Assembly: GCF_018326265.1 (NCBI RefSeq)
Contig: NZ_AP023360.1
Coordinates: forward strand, 6,171,501-6,235,500
Direction of reading: 5' to 3'
DNA: 64,000 bases
DNA from: Catellatospora sp. IY07-71
Lineage (GTDB): Bacteria > Actinomycetota > Actinomycetes > Mycobacteriales > Micromonosporaceae
Shown here: in pieces, positions 17,691-26,553 of the stretch
How the letters are laid out: each line of letters starts with the position of its first letter
Numbering within the stretch: the stretch's first letter is position 1
Notes under the pieces: model-generated
Seen by the model: only the letters and a program-made list of their open reading frames with translations
Told to the model about the DNA's origin: nothing
Database searches by the model: none
Made by a program: the position numbers and the translations under genes

Positions 17691-18980
17691 TCAGCCTTGC
17701 TGGAGTGACTTGGAGATGGCGGTGTTGCCGTCGGACAGGGCCTTGACGGCGTCACCGAACAGCGCTCCGCGGACCGTCTGCAGCCAGGGGCTCTGCGGGT
17801 CGTTGAAGGACGCGTTGAAGTTCTTCGCGTACGGCGTCCTGCCCTTGGCGACCAGGCTGTTGATGAGCACGATGCGCGGGTCGGCCGAGGAGTACTTGTT
17901 CGACGCCAGGTCGGTGCGGATCGGCACGCCCTTGTTCTTGGCGACGACCTCGACCTGAGCTTCCTCCGACATGGTCCACTGCAGGAAGTCCCACGCCTGG
18001 GCGGCCTTGGTGCTGGTGGCGCCGATGCCGATGGCGTCGCCGCCGATGAAGGTGGAGTCGCCGCCGTCGGGCCCGCTGATCGGCGCGACGCCCATCTTCA
18101 CGCCCTTCTCCTCGATGAGGCCGAGCCACACCGACGGCCCGGGGGCGATGCCGATCTTGCCACTCTGCAGGGCGCCGAGCCAGGTCGGACCGGCCTCGTC
18201 CTTGGACGCCGGGGCGGCTACGCCCTCGTCGTACAGGGCGCGGTAGAGGGCGAAGACGTCCGCCATCTCCTTCGAGTCGATCTTCGCGTTCTCGCCCTTG
18301 GCGTCGAGCACGTCGCCGCCGGCGCCCCAGACCGAGGGCCAGAAGGTGAACTCGACGCAGCCGCCGCAGTTGCCGCCGAAGTAGGTGCCGTTGACGTCGC
18401 CGCCCAGCTTGTCGATCTTGCGGGCGTGCTCGGCGAACTCCTTCAGCGAGGTCGGGCCCTTCTCCGGGTCCAGCCCCGCCTTGGCGTAGAGGTCCTTGTT
18501 GTACAGCATCACCGACATGTCGACGGTGTGCGGGACGGCGAAGTTCTTGCCCTCCCAGGTGCCGGCGTTGAGGTGTCCGGGCGACACCTTGTCCTTCAGG
18601 CCGCTGGCGGCCAGCCGGTCGGTGAGGTCGGTCCACAGGCCCTGCGAGGCGTACTGCGCCGCGAACACCACGTCCGCGCCGAACAGGTCGGGCAGCGCCT
18701 TGGCGCCCGCCGCCGAGGCCAGCTTCGCCGGATACTCCTCGTTCGGGTAGGACGTGACGGTCACCTTGTTCTTGTGCGTGGCGTTGTACGCGTCGGCGTA
18801 CGCCTTCGACACCGACTCGGTCGCCGCGCGAGTCCACAGCGTCAGCTGCGCGCCGTCGTCGACGCCCGCGATGCCGGCCCCGGGCGTGCCGCCCGGCTCG
18901 TCACCGCCGCACGCGGCGACAGCCGCCACCAGCAGGGCCGCCGCCGAGACGGCCAGCGCCCGAAGTCCTCTAGATCTCAC
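17691..18980 (-). CDS. Extracellular sugar-binding lipoprotein of the ABC importer, 429 aa
   Basis: Solute-binding protein (SBP_bac_1 type) that feeds the two permeases. The lipoprotein signal is GLRALAVSAAALLVAAVAAC, with the lipobox V-A-A-C, so it is anchored outside the membrane. The mature part starts with a linker (GGDEPGGTPGAG) and a typical first strand (AQLTLWTRAATESVSKAYAD). I chose GTG 18980 because AAGGAG lies five bases upstream; the in-frame ATG 15 bases earlier has no ribosome site. It is the second gene of the operon, after GH127. The sugar is unknown; the GH127 neighbour suggests an arabinose-containing oligosaccharide. Confidence 0.92.
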   Translation of the reverse strand: MRSRGLRALAVSAAALLVAAVAACGGDEPGGTPGAGIAGVDDGAQLTLWTRAATESVSKAYADAYNATHKNKVTVTSYPNEEYPAKLASAAGAKALPDLFGADVVFAAQYASQGLWTDLTDRLAASGLKDKVSPGHLNAGTWEGKNFAVPHTVDMSVMLYNKDLYAKAGLDPEKGPTSLKEFAEHARKIDKLGGDVNGTYFGGNCGGCVEFTFWPSVWGAGGDVLDAKGENAKIDSKEMADVFALYRALYDEGVAAPASKDEAGPTWLGALQSGKIGIAPGPSVWLGLIEEKGVKMGVAPISGPDGGDSTFIGGDAIGIGATSTKAAQAWDFLQWTMSEEAQVEVVAKNKGVPIRTDLASNKYSSADPRIVLINSLVAKGRTPYAKNFNASFNDPQSPWLQTVRGALFGDAVKALSDGNTAISKSLQQG

Positions 18981-19066
18981 AATCTCTCCTTCCATCGATA
19001 AGCGGATGAGCGGTGGAGCGGATTGGTGCGGTTACAGTCGGGCCGACGGTGAGCGTCGGTGTTCTT

Positions 19067-20968
19067 TCAGGTCGTGGGCAGCCAGACCCGCATCGTGGAC
19101 GGGCCGCCGCGCGCCCAGCGGTGGTATGGCACCAGCGGCACGTCCAGCGGGGTGCGCCGGCCCACCGGGCCCGCGTCGGTGTACGGCCAGGGCTGCTCGG
19201 GCAGCTGTTCGGTGAGCCCGCGCACCGTCACCCCGCCGTCGGCGGCCGGATCGGTGCCGGCGTCCACACGCAGGCTGTCCAGGTCGAGCACCCCGCCCTC
19301 GGACTCCGCGCACAGCACCAGCGGGCCCTGCTCGACGGCCACGCAGCCGCGCACCGCGTCGATGCGCGGATCCGGCCGGGTGAACCGGGGCCGCATCGGC
19401 AGCGTCAGCACGACCCGGTCGCCGACGGCGAAGTCGCGGCGGACCACCGCGCGCTCCCCCGCGACCGGCTGCGGCTCGCCGTCGACGGTGACGGTCGCGC
19501 CCGCCGCCCAGGCGGGCAGCCGCAGCGCGAGGGTCCACGGGCCGGGCTCGGCCGCGGTGACCTCGAAGCCGACCGTGCCGTCGTCCGGGTAGCCGGTGCG
19601 CATGCGCAGCCCGACCTTGCGGCCGTCGGCCAGGGTGGTGTCGATGTCGGCGTCGGCGAACTGGTGCACCCGCAGCCCGTCCGCGTCGACCGAGGCCACG
19701 TACGTGGACAGGCTGGCCAGGGTGCGGGCGGTGTTGGCCAGGCAGCAGGACACCTCGAACCACGGCGCGCGCGGGCCGCCGCCGAAGCCGAGCTGCTCCA
19801 CGTCGTCGGGCAGCACCGCGGTCAGCGAGCGCTGGTGCAGCGTGTGCGCGTAGAAGAAGGAGCGCCCGTCGTCGCCGATCGCCGTGGCCAGCACGTTGAA
19901 CAGGATGCGCTCGATCACGTCGGCGTAGCGCTCGCGGCCGGTGGCCAGCATCAGCCGCCAGGCCACCATGATGGCGGCGATGCCCGCACACGTCTCCGAG
20001 TACGCCCGGTCGGCCGGGAGCACGAAGTCGTCGCTGAACGCCTCGTCCTGGTGCCGCGAGCCCATGCCGCCGGTCAGGTAGGTGCGCCGGGCCAGCGTCC
20101 GGTCGAACTGGGCGGCCACGATCTCCAGCAGCTCGTCGTCGCCGGTCTCCACGGCCAGGTCCACCACGCCCGCGGCGAGGTAGAGCGCGCGCACGGCGTG
20201 CCCGCGCAGCACCTGCGCCTCGCGGACCGGGATGTCGTCGCTGAAGTAGCTCCAGCCGAACTCGTGCGCCGGCAGGGTGCGCCGGCCGCGCCGGGCCACG
20301 AACAGCGCCGCCTGGTCCAGGTAGCGCTGCTCCCCCGTCACCCGGAACAGCTCGACGAGACCCGGCTCGATCTCCGGGTGCCCGCAGACCGCGTCCCGGC
20401 CGCCCGGCCCGAACTCCTCACACACGTGATCGGCCGCGCGCCGGGCCACCGCGAGCAGGTCGTCGCTGCCGCCGACCCGCGCCCGCGCCACGGCAGCCTG
20501 CAGCATGTGCCCGGTGCAGTAGAGCTCGTGCCCCCAGGCCAGGTCGCCGTAGCGGGGCCGCTGCCCGGGACGCCCGTACGCGGTGTGCAGGTAGCCGTCC
20601 TCGGCCTGCGCCCCGGCGATCATCGCGACCAGCTCGGCGATCTCGCGCTCGCGGGCCGGGTCGGCCTGCCGCCCGGTCTCCCACGACATGGCCTCGACCA
20701 GCTTGTAGACCTCGGAGTCGGAGAACTCGCGGCCGCGCCGCTCCGCACTGCCCCGGCCCACTTCCGCGGTGAAGTTGCCGGTCCAGCCGAGCTTGTCCAT
20801 CCACTCCCGACCGTGGTCGAGTGTGGCGCGACTGTTGGTCATCTGCCGCTGCGCCCAGAAGCCCCCCGTGATCCGGACCTCGCTCAGGCCCAGCGGTCGC
20901 AGGACTCCTCGCGACGGCACCACGGGCCGACCTCCGGTGAGGTCGGCGGTCCGCGCCGTCACCGTCAT
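19067..20968 (-). CDS. GH127 glycoside hydrolase (beta-L-arabinofuranosidase family), 633 aa
   Basis: Member of glycoside hydrolase family 127, which removes beta-L-arabinofuranose using a zinc-bound cysteine nucleophile. The four zinc and nucleophile positions known from HypBA1 are all visible: E and C in AYSETCAGIAAIMV and the adjacent pair in WFEVSCCLANTARTL. The barrel start (ITGGFWAQRQMTNSRATLDH) and the GDLAWGHELYCTGHMLQAAV segment also fit. No signal peptide is present, so it acts on imported sugar. ATG 20968 has GGAGG five bases upstream; an ATG 81 bases earlier lacks a site and would add a tail. It is the first gene of the five-gene operon, divergent from the LacI regulator. Confidence 0.9.
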   Translation of the reverse strand: MTVTARTADLTGGRPVVPSRGVLRPLGLSEVRITGGFWAQRQMTNSRATLDHGREWMDKLGWTGNFTAEVGRGSAERRGREFSDSEVYKLVEAMSWETGRQADPAREREIAELVAMIAGAQAEDGYLHTAYGRPGQRPRYGDLAWGHELYCTGHMLQAAVARARVGGSDDLLAVARRAADHVCEEFGPGGRDAVCGHPEIEPGLVELFRVTGEQRYLDQAALFVARRGRRTLPAHEFGWSYFSDDIPVREAQVLRGHAVRALYLAAGVVDLAVETGDDELLEIVAAQFDRTLARRTYLTGGMGSRHQDEAFSDDFVLPADRAYSETCAGIAAIMVAWRLMLATGRERYADVIERILFNVLATAIGDDGRSFFYAHTLHQRSLTAVLPDDVEQLGFGGGPRAPWFEVSCCLANTARTLASLSTYVASVDADGLRVHQFADADIDTTLADGRKVGLRMRTGYPDDGTVGFEVTAAEPGPWTLALRLPAWAAGATVTVDGEPQPVAGERAVVRRDFAVGDRVVLTLPMRPRFTRPDPRIDAVRGCVAVEQGPLVLCAESEGGVLDLDSLRVDAGTDPAADGGVTVRGLTEQLPEQPWPYTDAGPVGRRTPLDVPLVPYHRWARGGPSTMRVWLPTT

Positions 20969-20990
20969 CTCCGCCTCCAACGTAAATCTC

Positions 20991-21046
20991 GTGACCGCGG
21001 TCACTTCAACGTTGGGAGCCACTGTGGACGCCGAAAACCTTTTCGG
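20991..21046. promoter_or_regulatory. Candidate LacI operators upstream of GH127
   Basis: Two dyads lie in the divergent region. GTGACCGCGGTCAC at 20991-21004 is a perfect 14-bp palindrome 22 bp before the GH127 ATG. CCGAAAACCTTTTCGG at 21031-21046 has 7-bp arms around CC and resembles operators of actinobacterial LacI regulators. Either could be the binding site of the regulator encoded at 21155. Confidence 0.55.
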
Positions 21047-21129
21047 CAAGATGGCCGCTCGATTACATCTCGATAACGTGGAGAGCCACTAGCCCGGGTT
21101 GACTACGGGGCGTACAGTCCGACATGTTG

Positions 21130-21140
21130 TCGAAATTCGA
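21130..21140. promoter_or_regulatory. Palindrome in the leader of the lacI-type gene
   Basis: TCGAA-A-TTCGA, 5-bp arms around one base, lies 14 bp before the GTG start of the LacI-family gene. It is a possible autoregulatory site, weaker than the two dyads nearer GH127. Confidence 0.35.
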
Positions 21141-21154
21141 GCGAAAGGCTTTCC

Positions 21155-22183
21155 GTGGGTAGGCGGCGATCGACGTCGGTGACCCTCACCGACGTGGCCC
21201 GGCTGGCCGGCGTGTCCGTGGCCACCGCGTCCAAGGCGCTCAACGCGCGCGGCGAGGTCGCGCCGGACACCAGGCTGCGCGTGCTGCAGGCCGCCAACCA
21301 GCTCAGCTTCCAGCCCAACGTGCTGGCCCGCGGGCTGATCTCCGGGCGTACCCGCACCATCGGGCTGCTCACCGACGAGCTGGGCGGGCGCTTCTCCATC
21401 CCGATCCTGCTCGGCGCCGAAAACGCTCTCGGCAACGAGCAGATGTCGGTGCTGCTGTGCGACGCCCGCGGCGACGCCATCCGCCGCCAGCACTACATCC
21501 GCACCCTGCTGGCCCGCCAGGTGGACGGGTTCATCATCCTCGGCGACAGCAACGACCTGCGGCCCTCGCTCAGCCGGGACATCCCGGTGCCGGTGGTGTA
21601 CGTGTACGGGCAGTCCACCGACCCCGGCGACCTGTCCGTGCTCGCCGACGACGAGGGCGGCGCCCGCCTGGCCATGGAGCACCTGGTGGGCCTGCGACGG
21701 CGCAACATCGCCCACATCACCGGCCCGCAGAGCTACCGCGCCGCCCGCGACCGGGTCACCGGGCTGCAGGCCGTGCTCGCCGAGGCGGGACTGTCCCTGG
21801 TCGGCGGCGAGCCGCTGTACGGCGAGTGGTCGCAGCGCTGGGGCCGGCACGCCGCCCGGATGCTGATCACCGCGCACCCCGAGATCGACGCGATCTTCTG
21901 CGGCAACGACCAGATCGCGGCCGGTGCCGCACAGGCGCTGCAGGAGCACGGCTGCCGGATCCCCGACGACGTCGCCGTGATCGGCTACGACAACTGGGAG
22001 GAGATGGCCGCCGACTGCCGCCCCCCGCTGACCACCGTCGACCTGAACCTGGAGCAGCTCGGCGCGACCGCCGTCATGCACCTGTTCTCCGCGTTGGACG
22101 GCACCCCCAGCTCCGGCGTCATCCGCCAACCCTGCCGCCTGGTCGTCCGAGAATCCACCGGTCCCCTCCCCCAGCAGGCCTGA
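21155..22183 (+). CDS. LacI-family transcriptional regulator, 342 aa
   Basis: Sugar-responsive regulator, probably a repressor of the divergent GH127-transporter operon. The N-terminal helix-turn-helix and hinge are textbook (VTLTDVARLAGVSVATASKA, then NQLSFQPNVLARGL). A periplasmic-binding-protein-like effector domain fills the rest (RTIGLLTDELGGRFSIPILL; AIFCGNDQIAAGAAQALQEH; DVAVIGYDNWEEMA). The GTG start at 21155 has AAAGG six bases upstream. The effector is presumably a product of the GH127 pathway. Confidence 0.93.
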   Translation: MGRRRSTSVTLTDVARLAGVSVATASKALNARGEVAPDTRLRVLQAANQLSFQPNVLARGLISGRTRTIGLLTDELGGRFSIPILLGAENALGNEQMSVLLCDARGDAIRRQHYIRTLLARQVDGFIILGDSNDLRPSLSRDIPVPVVYVYGQSTDPGDLSVLADDEGGARLAMEHLVGLRRRNIAHITGPQSYRAARDRVTGLQAVLAEAGLSLVGGEPLYGEWSQRWGRHAARMLITAHPEIDAIFCGNDQIAAGAAQALQEHGCRIPDDVAVIGYDNWEEMAADCRPPLTTVDLNLEQLGATAVMHLFSALDGTPSSGVIRQPCRLVVRESTGPLPQQA

Positions 22184-22228
22184 TCAGCGCTTGACCTCAA
22201 GCGGGCTTGATGTCGCAAGCTGCTGAGC

Positions 22229-23275
22229 ATGGAGAACGGGGTTCTTGACGAGGTCTACGAGCGCTTGCGCGACACCGGGCCGGAACGCGACGGCTGGCTG
22301 TCCAACCACGCGCCGATGGCCGCCGAGGCGCTGGTGCGGCACGGCCACGGGGCGCAGGTGCACGGCTGGCTCGACGGATACGCCGACCGGCTGTCCGAGC
22401 GGCCGCGCGGCATCCAGCGCATCTCGGCCGGGGAATGGCGCGAGCCGCTGGGCGACCCGGTCCGCACCGGTGACTGGCTCACCTTCTTCGAGCGGCAGCT
22501 GACCGAGCGCCCCTGGCGCGAGGTGCTGATCGAGTGGTGGCCGCGCCTGCTGCCCGGAGTGGCGGCCGGGGCGACCCACGGCGTCATCCGGGTCGGGCAC
22601 GCGGTGCGCGCCCTGCTCGACAGTGAACTCACCGGCACGGCCTCCCCGGCGCGGGTGGCCGAGCTGGCGGCGGGCCTGGGCTACTGGGCGGCGCGCTGGC
22701 AGCCGCTGGCTCCGGCGGGCAAGGGCCCGTACCGGGCGGGCGATCTACGGGCGGCGCTGGACGCGGTGCCGCGGGTGCCGCACCAGCGGTCCGGTATCCG
22801 TACCCGGCTGGCGCAGCTCGCCGACCTGCCCGGCTGGGCGGAGTCGGCCGGGGCGGTCCCCGGCGACGAAGCGGCGGGCGTGCCGTCCCGGCTGGACGCG
22901 ATCGTCGAGGCGGCGGTGCTGCGCTACGGTACGCACGGGCACGGCAATCCGGTGATGCTGGTGCACGCGGCCACCGCGCCGAACGCCGTCGCCCGGGTGC
23001 TGCCCGTGCTGCCCGCCGCGCTGTGGCAGCCGAGCATGCAGGCCGCGTGGGCCGCCACCGCGGCGGTGACCAGCGCGTACTCGCCCGCGGCGGCACGCCC
23101 GATGCCCGGTCCCGGCGCGGCCGACGCCGCCGACCTGATGAACCGCGGGCTGCACGACCAGGACTCGCACGGCATCAAGTTCATCGACACGGCCCTTGAC
23201 GTGCACCGGCGCACCGGTGAGCAGACGGTGCTCGACGTGGCGGCGTACGCCAACCATCTGATCGTACGCGGTTAG
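22229..23275 (+). CDS. Questin oxidase family protein (DUF4243-like), 348 aa
   Basis: It resembles the questin oxidase/AflY-like family, whose fungal members carry out Baeyer-Villiger-type ring opening; bacterial members are uncharacterised. Recognisable features are the N-terminal DGWLSNHAPMAAEALVRHGH, the GVAAGATHGVIRVGHAVRAL segment with its histidines, PVMLVHAATAPNAV and the C-terminal HDQDSHGIKFIDTALDVHRR. It is soluble and its length is normal. The stop TAG (23273-23275) lies inside the TTAG target of the IS701 element that follows, so the gene is intact although the element abuts it. The gap from the LacI gene is 45 bp. Confidence 0.75.
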   Translation: MENGVLDEVYERLRDTGPERDGWLSNHAPMAAEALVRHGHGAQVHGWLDGYADRLSERPRGIQRISAGEWREPLGDPVRTGDWLTFFERQLTERPWREVLIEWWPRLLPGVAAGATHGVIRVGHAVRALLDSELTGTASPARVAELAAGLGYWAARWQPLAPAGKGPYRAGDLRAALDAVPRVPHQRSGIRTRLAQLADLPGWAESAGAVPGDEAAGVPSRLDAIVEAAVLRYGTHGHGNPVMLVHAATAPNAVARVLPVLPAALWQPSMQAAWAATAAVTSAYSPAAARPMPGPGAADAADLMNRGLHDQDSHGIKFIDTALDVHRRTGEQTVLDVAAYANHLIVRG

Positions 23276-24766
23276 TACGGCAGCCCAAGTTCGTGATGTA
23301 GCCGCCGGTCGATGATCACGGTTCGGCTCAGAGGGCGTGTAGCTGCGAAGACAGGAGCGGCCGCCACGTGATCATTGTCTGTTGTGGACAGGATCAACGA
23401 TTCGGTGGCGGCCGTGGCTGCCAGGATAGACCCCGCCGCGTGGGCGGCTGAGTTCGAGGTGTGCTTCGCCAGGATCGCGCCGGCGTTCGCGCGGGTCGAG
23501 CCCCGGCGGCGGGCCCGCCGGTTCGTGCAGGCGCTGCTGGCGCCGCTGGAGTCACGGTCGTGCTGGCAGATCGCCGAGTACGCCGGTGAGGCCAACCCGG
23601 GCGGTATGCAGCGGCTTCTCGCCTCGGCGGTGTGGGACGAGACGTGGGTACGAGCCCAGGTCCGCGACTACGTCCTGGCCGAGTTCGGCCCCGACGGGGT
23701 CCTGATCGTCGACGAGACCGGCGACGCGAAGAAGGGAACAGCCACCTGCGGAGTGCAGGAGCAATACACCGGCACCCTGGGCAAGGTCGACAACGCGCAG
23801 GTCAGCGTGCACCTGGCCTACGCCACCGCCGACCACGCCCGGGCGCTGATCGACTGCGCGCTGTACCTGCCCGCCAGTTGGACCGACGACCCCGAACGCT
23901 GCGCCGCCGCGGGCGTGCCCGCCGACGTCGGGTTCGCGACCAAGCCCCAGCTGGCACTACGCATGATCGAGGACGCCCTCGACGCCGGCGTGGCCGCCGG
24001 GTTCACCGCGGGCGACGAGGTCTACGGCAACGACCCGGTCCTGCGTGCCCGGCTGCGCAAGCGGCGCATGGGCTACGTCCTGGCCGTGCGCTGCGACACC
24101 GCCCTGACCCGCTGGGACCACCCGAACCACACGATCACCGCCAAGAAGGTGGCCGAGCACCTGCCCGCGCACGTGTGGCAGCGCTACCTGGCCGGCTGGG
24201 GCTCCAAAGGGCCGCGGTACTACGACTGGACCCGCGTCAAGATCGCGGAGACGGAGGCCGACGGCAGCGTCGGCGGGCACCACTGGCTGCTGTTTCGCCG
24301 CAACCCGACCACCGGCGACACCGCCTACTACCGGTGCTGGAGCCCGGAGACGGTCGCGCTGCCCACCCTGACCAGGGTCGCCGGGCTGCGCTGGCCGATC
24401 GAGTCCTGCTTCCAGTTGGCCAAAGGCCAGACCGGCCTGGACCAGCACCAGGTCCGCACCTGGACGTCCTGGCACCGCTACACCACCCTCGTGCTGGTCG
24501 CGTTCGCGTTCCTCGCCGTCCTGGCCGCCCGCCAGCCACAACCCGCTCCGACCATCGACCCCGACCCGGACCGGCTGCCACCGCTGTCGGCGGCAGAGAT
24601 CCGCCGCCTGCTGCCATACGCATTCGCCATAGCCGATGCCAGCATGAGCGCGACGATCCGCAGCCTGGCCTGGCGACTCCGCCACCAAGCCCGATCACGC
24701 CACTACCACCACAAACGCCGAGCCACCGTCGACATCAGTCAATGATCACGAACTTGGGCTGCCGTA
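23276..24766 (+). mobile_element. IS701-family insertion sequence, 1491 bp, complete
   Basis: Perfect 22-bp inverted ends lie at 23276-23297 (TACGGCAGCCCAAGTTCGTG...) and 24745-24766. They are flanked by the 4-bp duplication TTAG at 23272-23275 and 24767-24770, the YTAR-type target known for IS701. The single transposase is intact. The target overlaps the stop codon of the upstream gene, which the duplication preserves. Confidence 0.93.
23375..24745 (+). CDS. IS701-family transposase, 456 aa
   Basis: A DDE transposase of the IS701 group. The N-terminal region (ARRFVQALLAPLESRSCWQI) precedes a DDE_5-type core with D in GVLIVDETGDAKKGTATCGV, D in AGFTAGDEVYGNDPVLRARL and a late E in LRWPIESCFQLAKGQTGLDQ. 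The C-terminal tail is basic (RSRHYHHKRRA). The frame opens with TTG 23375; GTG 23384 is an equally possible start, and neither has a good ribosome site. The stop overlaps the right inverted repeat. Confidence 0.93.
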   Translation: MSVVDRINDSVAAVAARIDPAAWAAEFEVCFARIAPAFARVEPRRRARRFVQALLAPLESRSCWQIAEYAGEANPGGMQRLLASAVWDETWVRAQVRDYVLAEFGPDGVLIVDETGDAKKGTATCGVQEQYTGTLGKVDNAQVSVHLAYATADHARALIDCALYLPASWTDDPERCAAAGVPADVGFATKPQLALRMIEDALDAGVAAGFTAGDEVYGNDPVLRARLRKRRMGYVLAVRCDTALTRWDHPNHTITAKKVAEHLPAHVWQRYLAGWGSKGPRYYDWTRVKIAETEADGSVGGHHWLLFRRNPTTGDTAYYRCWSPETVALPTLTRVAGLRWPIESCFQLAKGQTGLDQHQVRTWTSWHRYTTLVLVAFAFLAVLAARQPQPAPTIDPDPDRLPPLSAAEIRRLLPYAFAIADASMSATIRSLAWRLRHQARSRHYHHKRRATVDISQ

Positions 24767-24987
24767 TTAGGCCGGCTTCAGAACGGCACAAGCAAAGCGG
24801 CGAAACGAATCCGAGCGCTGCACCGACATAACGGGCCTACACCGCCATTCCCGCAGGCCGAAACACTTTCAGGCCAGGAAAGAAAGTTGCCTGTGGGAAT
24901 ACATTGCGATGCTCTCTCCAAACAGGACACAATTTCAAAGCGCGCACCGCTATGGACCAATCACATTCCGCAGCCGGGACGGGTGTC

Positions 24988-25725
24988 ATGGAGTTTCAGG
25001 TGCTGGGCCCGGTGCAGGCGTCGGTCGGGAATCGGCGGATCGAACTCGGCGACCGCAAGCAGCGGCTGGTCCTCGCCGTCCTGCTGCTGGAACCCAATCA
25101 GCTCGTCCCGCTCGCGCGGCTGGTGGATCTCCTGTGGCGGGAGAGCCCGCCGACGACCGCCCGGCGCGTCGTCCAGTCGCACGTCAGCCGGCTGCGCTCC
25201 GCGCTGGCCGCCGGGAGCGGCGACGTCACGATGGTCCGCCGGGGCATGGGCTACGCGGTCGAGTGCGACCCTGAGCGGATCGACGCGTACCGGTTCCGGT
25301 CGCTGCTCGACCAGGCCCGCAACAGTGACGACGCGCACGACAGGGTGCGTCTGCTGCGTCAGGCGCTGGGGCTGTGGCGCGGGCCGGCCCTGGCCGACGC
25401 CGCCACCCACGAGGTACGCGACGAGCTGTGCCGTGGCCTGGACGAGGCGAGGATGGCCGCCGTCGAGGAGCGCTTCGACGCGGAGCTGGAGCTCGGCCGC
25501 GACAGCCAGCTCGTCGACGAGCTGACCGACCTCGCGGCCCGTTACCCCCACCGGCAGAAGCTCACCTTCCACCTGATGCTCGCGCTGTACCGGGCCGGCC
25601 GGTCCGGTGAGGCCCTGCGCGTCTACGCCTCCACCCACCGCCGGCTGGATGCCGAACTCGGGCTGCAGCCGAGCGCCGGGCTCCGGCAGCTGCAGATCGC
25701 CATCCTGCGCGGAGATCCCGCCTGA
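24988..25725 (+). CDS. SARP-like (AfsR/DnrI-type) transcriptional activator, 245 aa
   Basis: Probable pathway-specific activator of the neighbouring cluster. Residues 1-95 form an OmpR-type winged helix (MEFQVLGPVQASVGNRRIEL, then QSHVSRLRSALAA). Residues 100-240 form the bacterial transcriptional activator domain (RFRSLLDQARN, RQALGLWRGPALADAATHEV, HLMLALYRAGRSGEALRVYA). The length matches small SARPs with no ATPase part. ATG 24988 gives the usual SARP N-terminus; an in-frame ATG at 24952 is possible. It is transcribed towards the methyltransferase/P450 pair, which is convergent, and lies just inside the IS701 element. Confidence 0.9.
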   Translation: MEFQVLGPVQASVGNRRIELGDRKQRLVLAVLLLEPNQLVPLARLVDLLWRESPPTTARRVVQSHVSRLRSALAAGSGDVTMVRRGMGYAVECDPERIDAYRFRSLLDQARNSDDAHDRVRLLRQALGLWRGPALADAATHEVRDELCRGLDEARMAAVEERFDAELELGRDSQLVDELTDLAARYPHRQKLTFHLMLALYRAGRSGEALRVYASTHRRLDAELGLQPSAGLRQLQIAILRGDPA

Positions 25726-25734
25726 GGCCGGACC

Positions 25735-26553
25735 TCAGCCGGGGAGCGTACCCACGACGAACCCGCCGGATCCTTGACCGCGCCCGTAGCCGGCCGCGAG
25801 GTCCGCCGCTTCGTGTGTGGTGATCTGCCAGCCGTGCCGCGCGAGCCCGCCCGGGGCGTCGTCCAGACCGCCCTTCCACAGGGCGGTGTACTGCGCGATG
25901 ACGGGCAACCCGGCCGTCTGCGGCACCTGTCCCCCGGCCTCGAACGATGCCCGGCTGCCGGGTGCGGAGTGCTCGTGCAGCACCGCCAGCAGGTGCGCCG
26001 CCTCCGCGGCCGACAGGTAGATCAGCAGCCCTTCGAGCAGCCAGGCGGTCGGCTCGGCCGGTCGCATACCCGCGGCCAGCAGCGGGCTCGCCCAATCCCC
26101 GCGCAGGTCCGCCGCAACGGCCGCGTGGCCGCACCGGGCGACCGCACCCCGCCGCCGCAGCACGTCGCGTTTGAAGTCCAGGACGTCGGCGGTGTCCACC
26201 TCGAACACCCGCACGCCGGGCGGCCACCCGAGCCGGTAGGCCCGCGTGTCCAGCCCGGCGCCGAGCAGCACGACCTGCCGTACTCCCGCCATGGCCGCCG
26301 CGAGCAGGTAGTCGTCGAAGAACCGGGTCCGCACGACGGCCTGGTTCCAGAAACCGGCCGCCCTGCCCGACACGCCGCCGACGAACGCGGCCGCGCCCCG
26401 GCTCTCCCCGCCGAACACGTCCCGGGCCGCGGCCAGGAACGCGGCCGCGTAAGGGTCGTCGAAGAGCCGGTCCCGGCGGCGGCTCTCCATCGCCCGGACC
26501 ATCGCCGCGCCGAGCGCGGTCCGGCCGACCCCTTCGGGAACGGCGCTCACCAC
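25735..26553 (-). CDS. SAM-dependent methyltransferase, LCM/TIGR00027-like, 272 aa
   Basis: Class I methyltransferase of the leucine carboxyl methyltransferase-like group often found in natural-product clusters. The SAM-binding motif is QVVLLGAGLDTRAYRLGWPP, followed by the acidic strand VRVFEVDTADVLDFKRDVL. The family hallmark WLLEGLLIYLS appears near residue 170. The N-terminus (MVRAMESRRRDRLFDDPYAA) is also typical. The start is one of two adjacent GTG codons (26553 or 26550); the second overlaps the P450 stop as GTGA, so the two are coupled. The likely role is O- or carboxyl-methylation of a small product; the target is unknown. Confidence 0.87.
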   Translation of the reverse strand: MVSAVPEGVGRTALGAAMVRAMESRRRDRLFDDPYAAAFLAAARDVFGGESRGAAAFVGGVSGRAAGFWNQAVVRTRFFDDYLLAAAMAGVRQVVLLGAGLDTRAYRLGWPPGVRVFEVDTADVLDFKRDVLRRRGAVARCGHAAVAADLRGDWASPLLAAGMRPAEPTAWLLEGLLIYLSAAEAAHLLAVLHEHSAPGSRASFEAGGQVPQTAGLPVIAQYTALWKGGLDDAPGGLARHGWQITTHEAADLAAGYGRGQGSGGFVVGTLPG

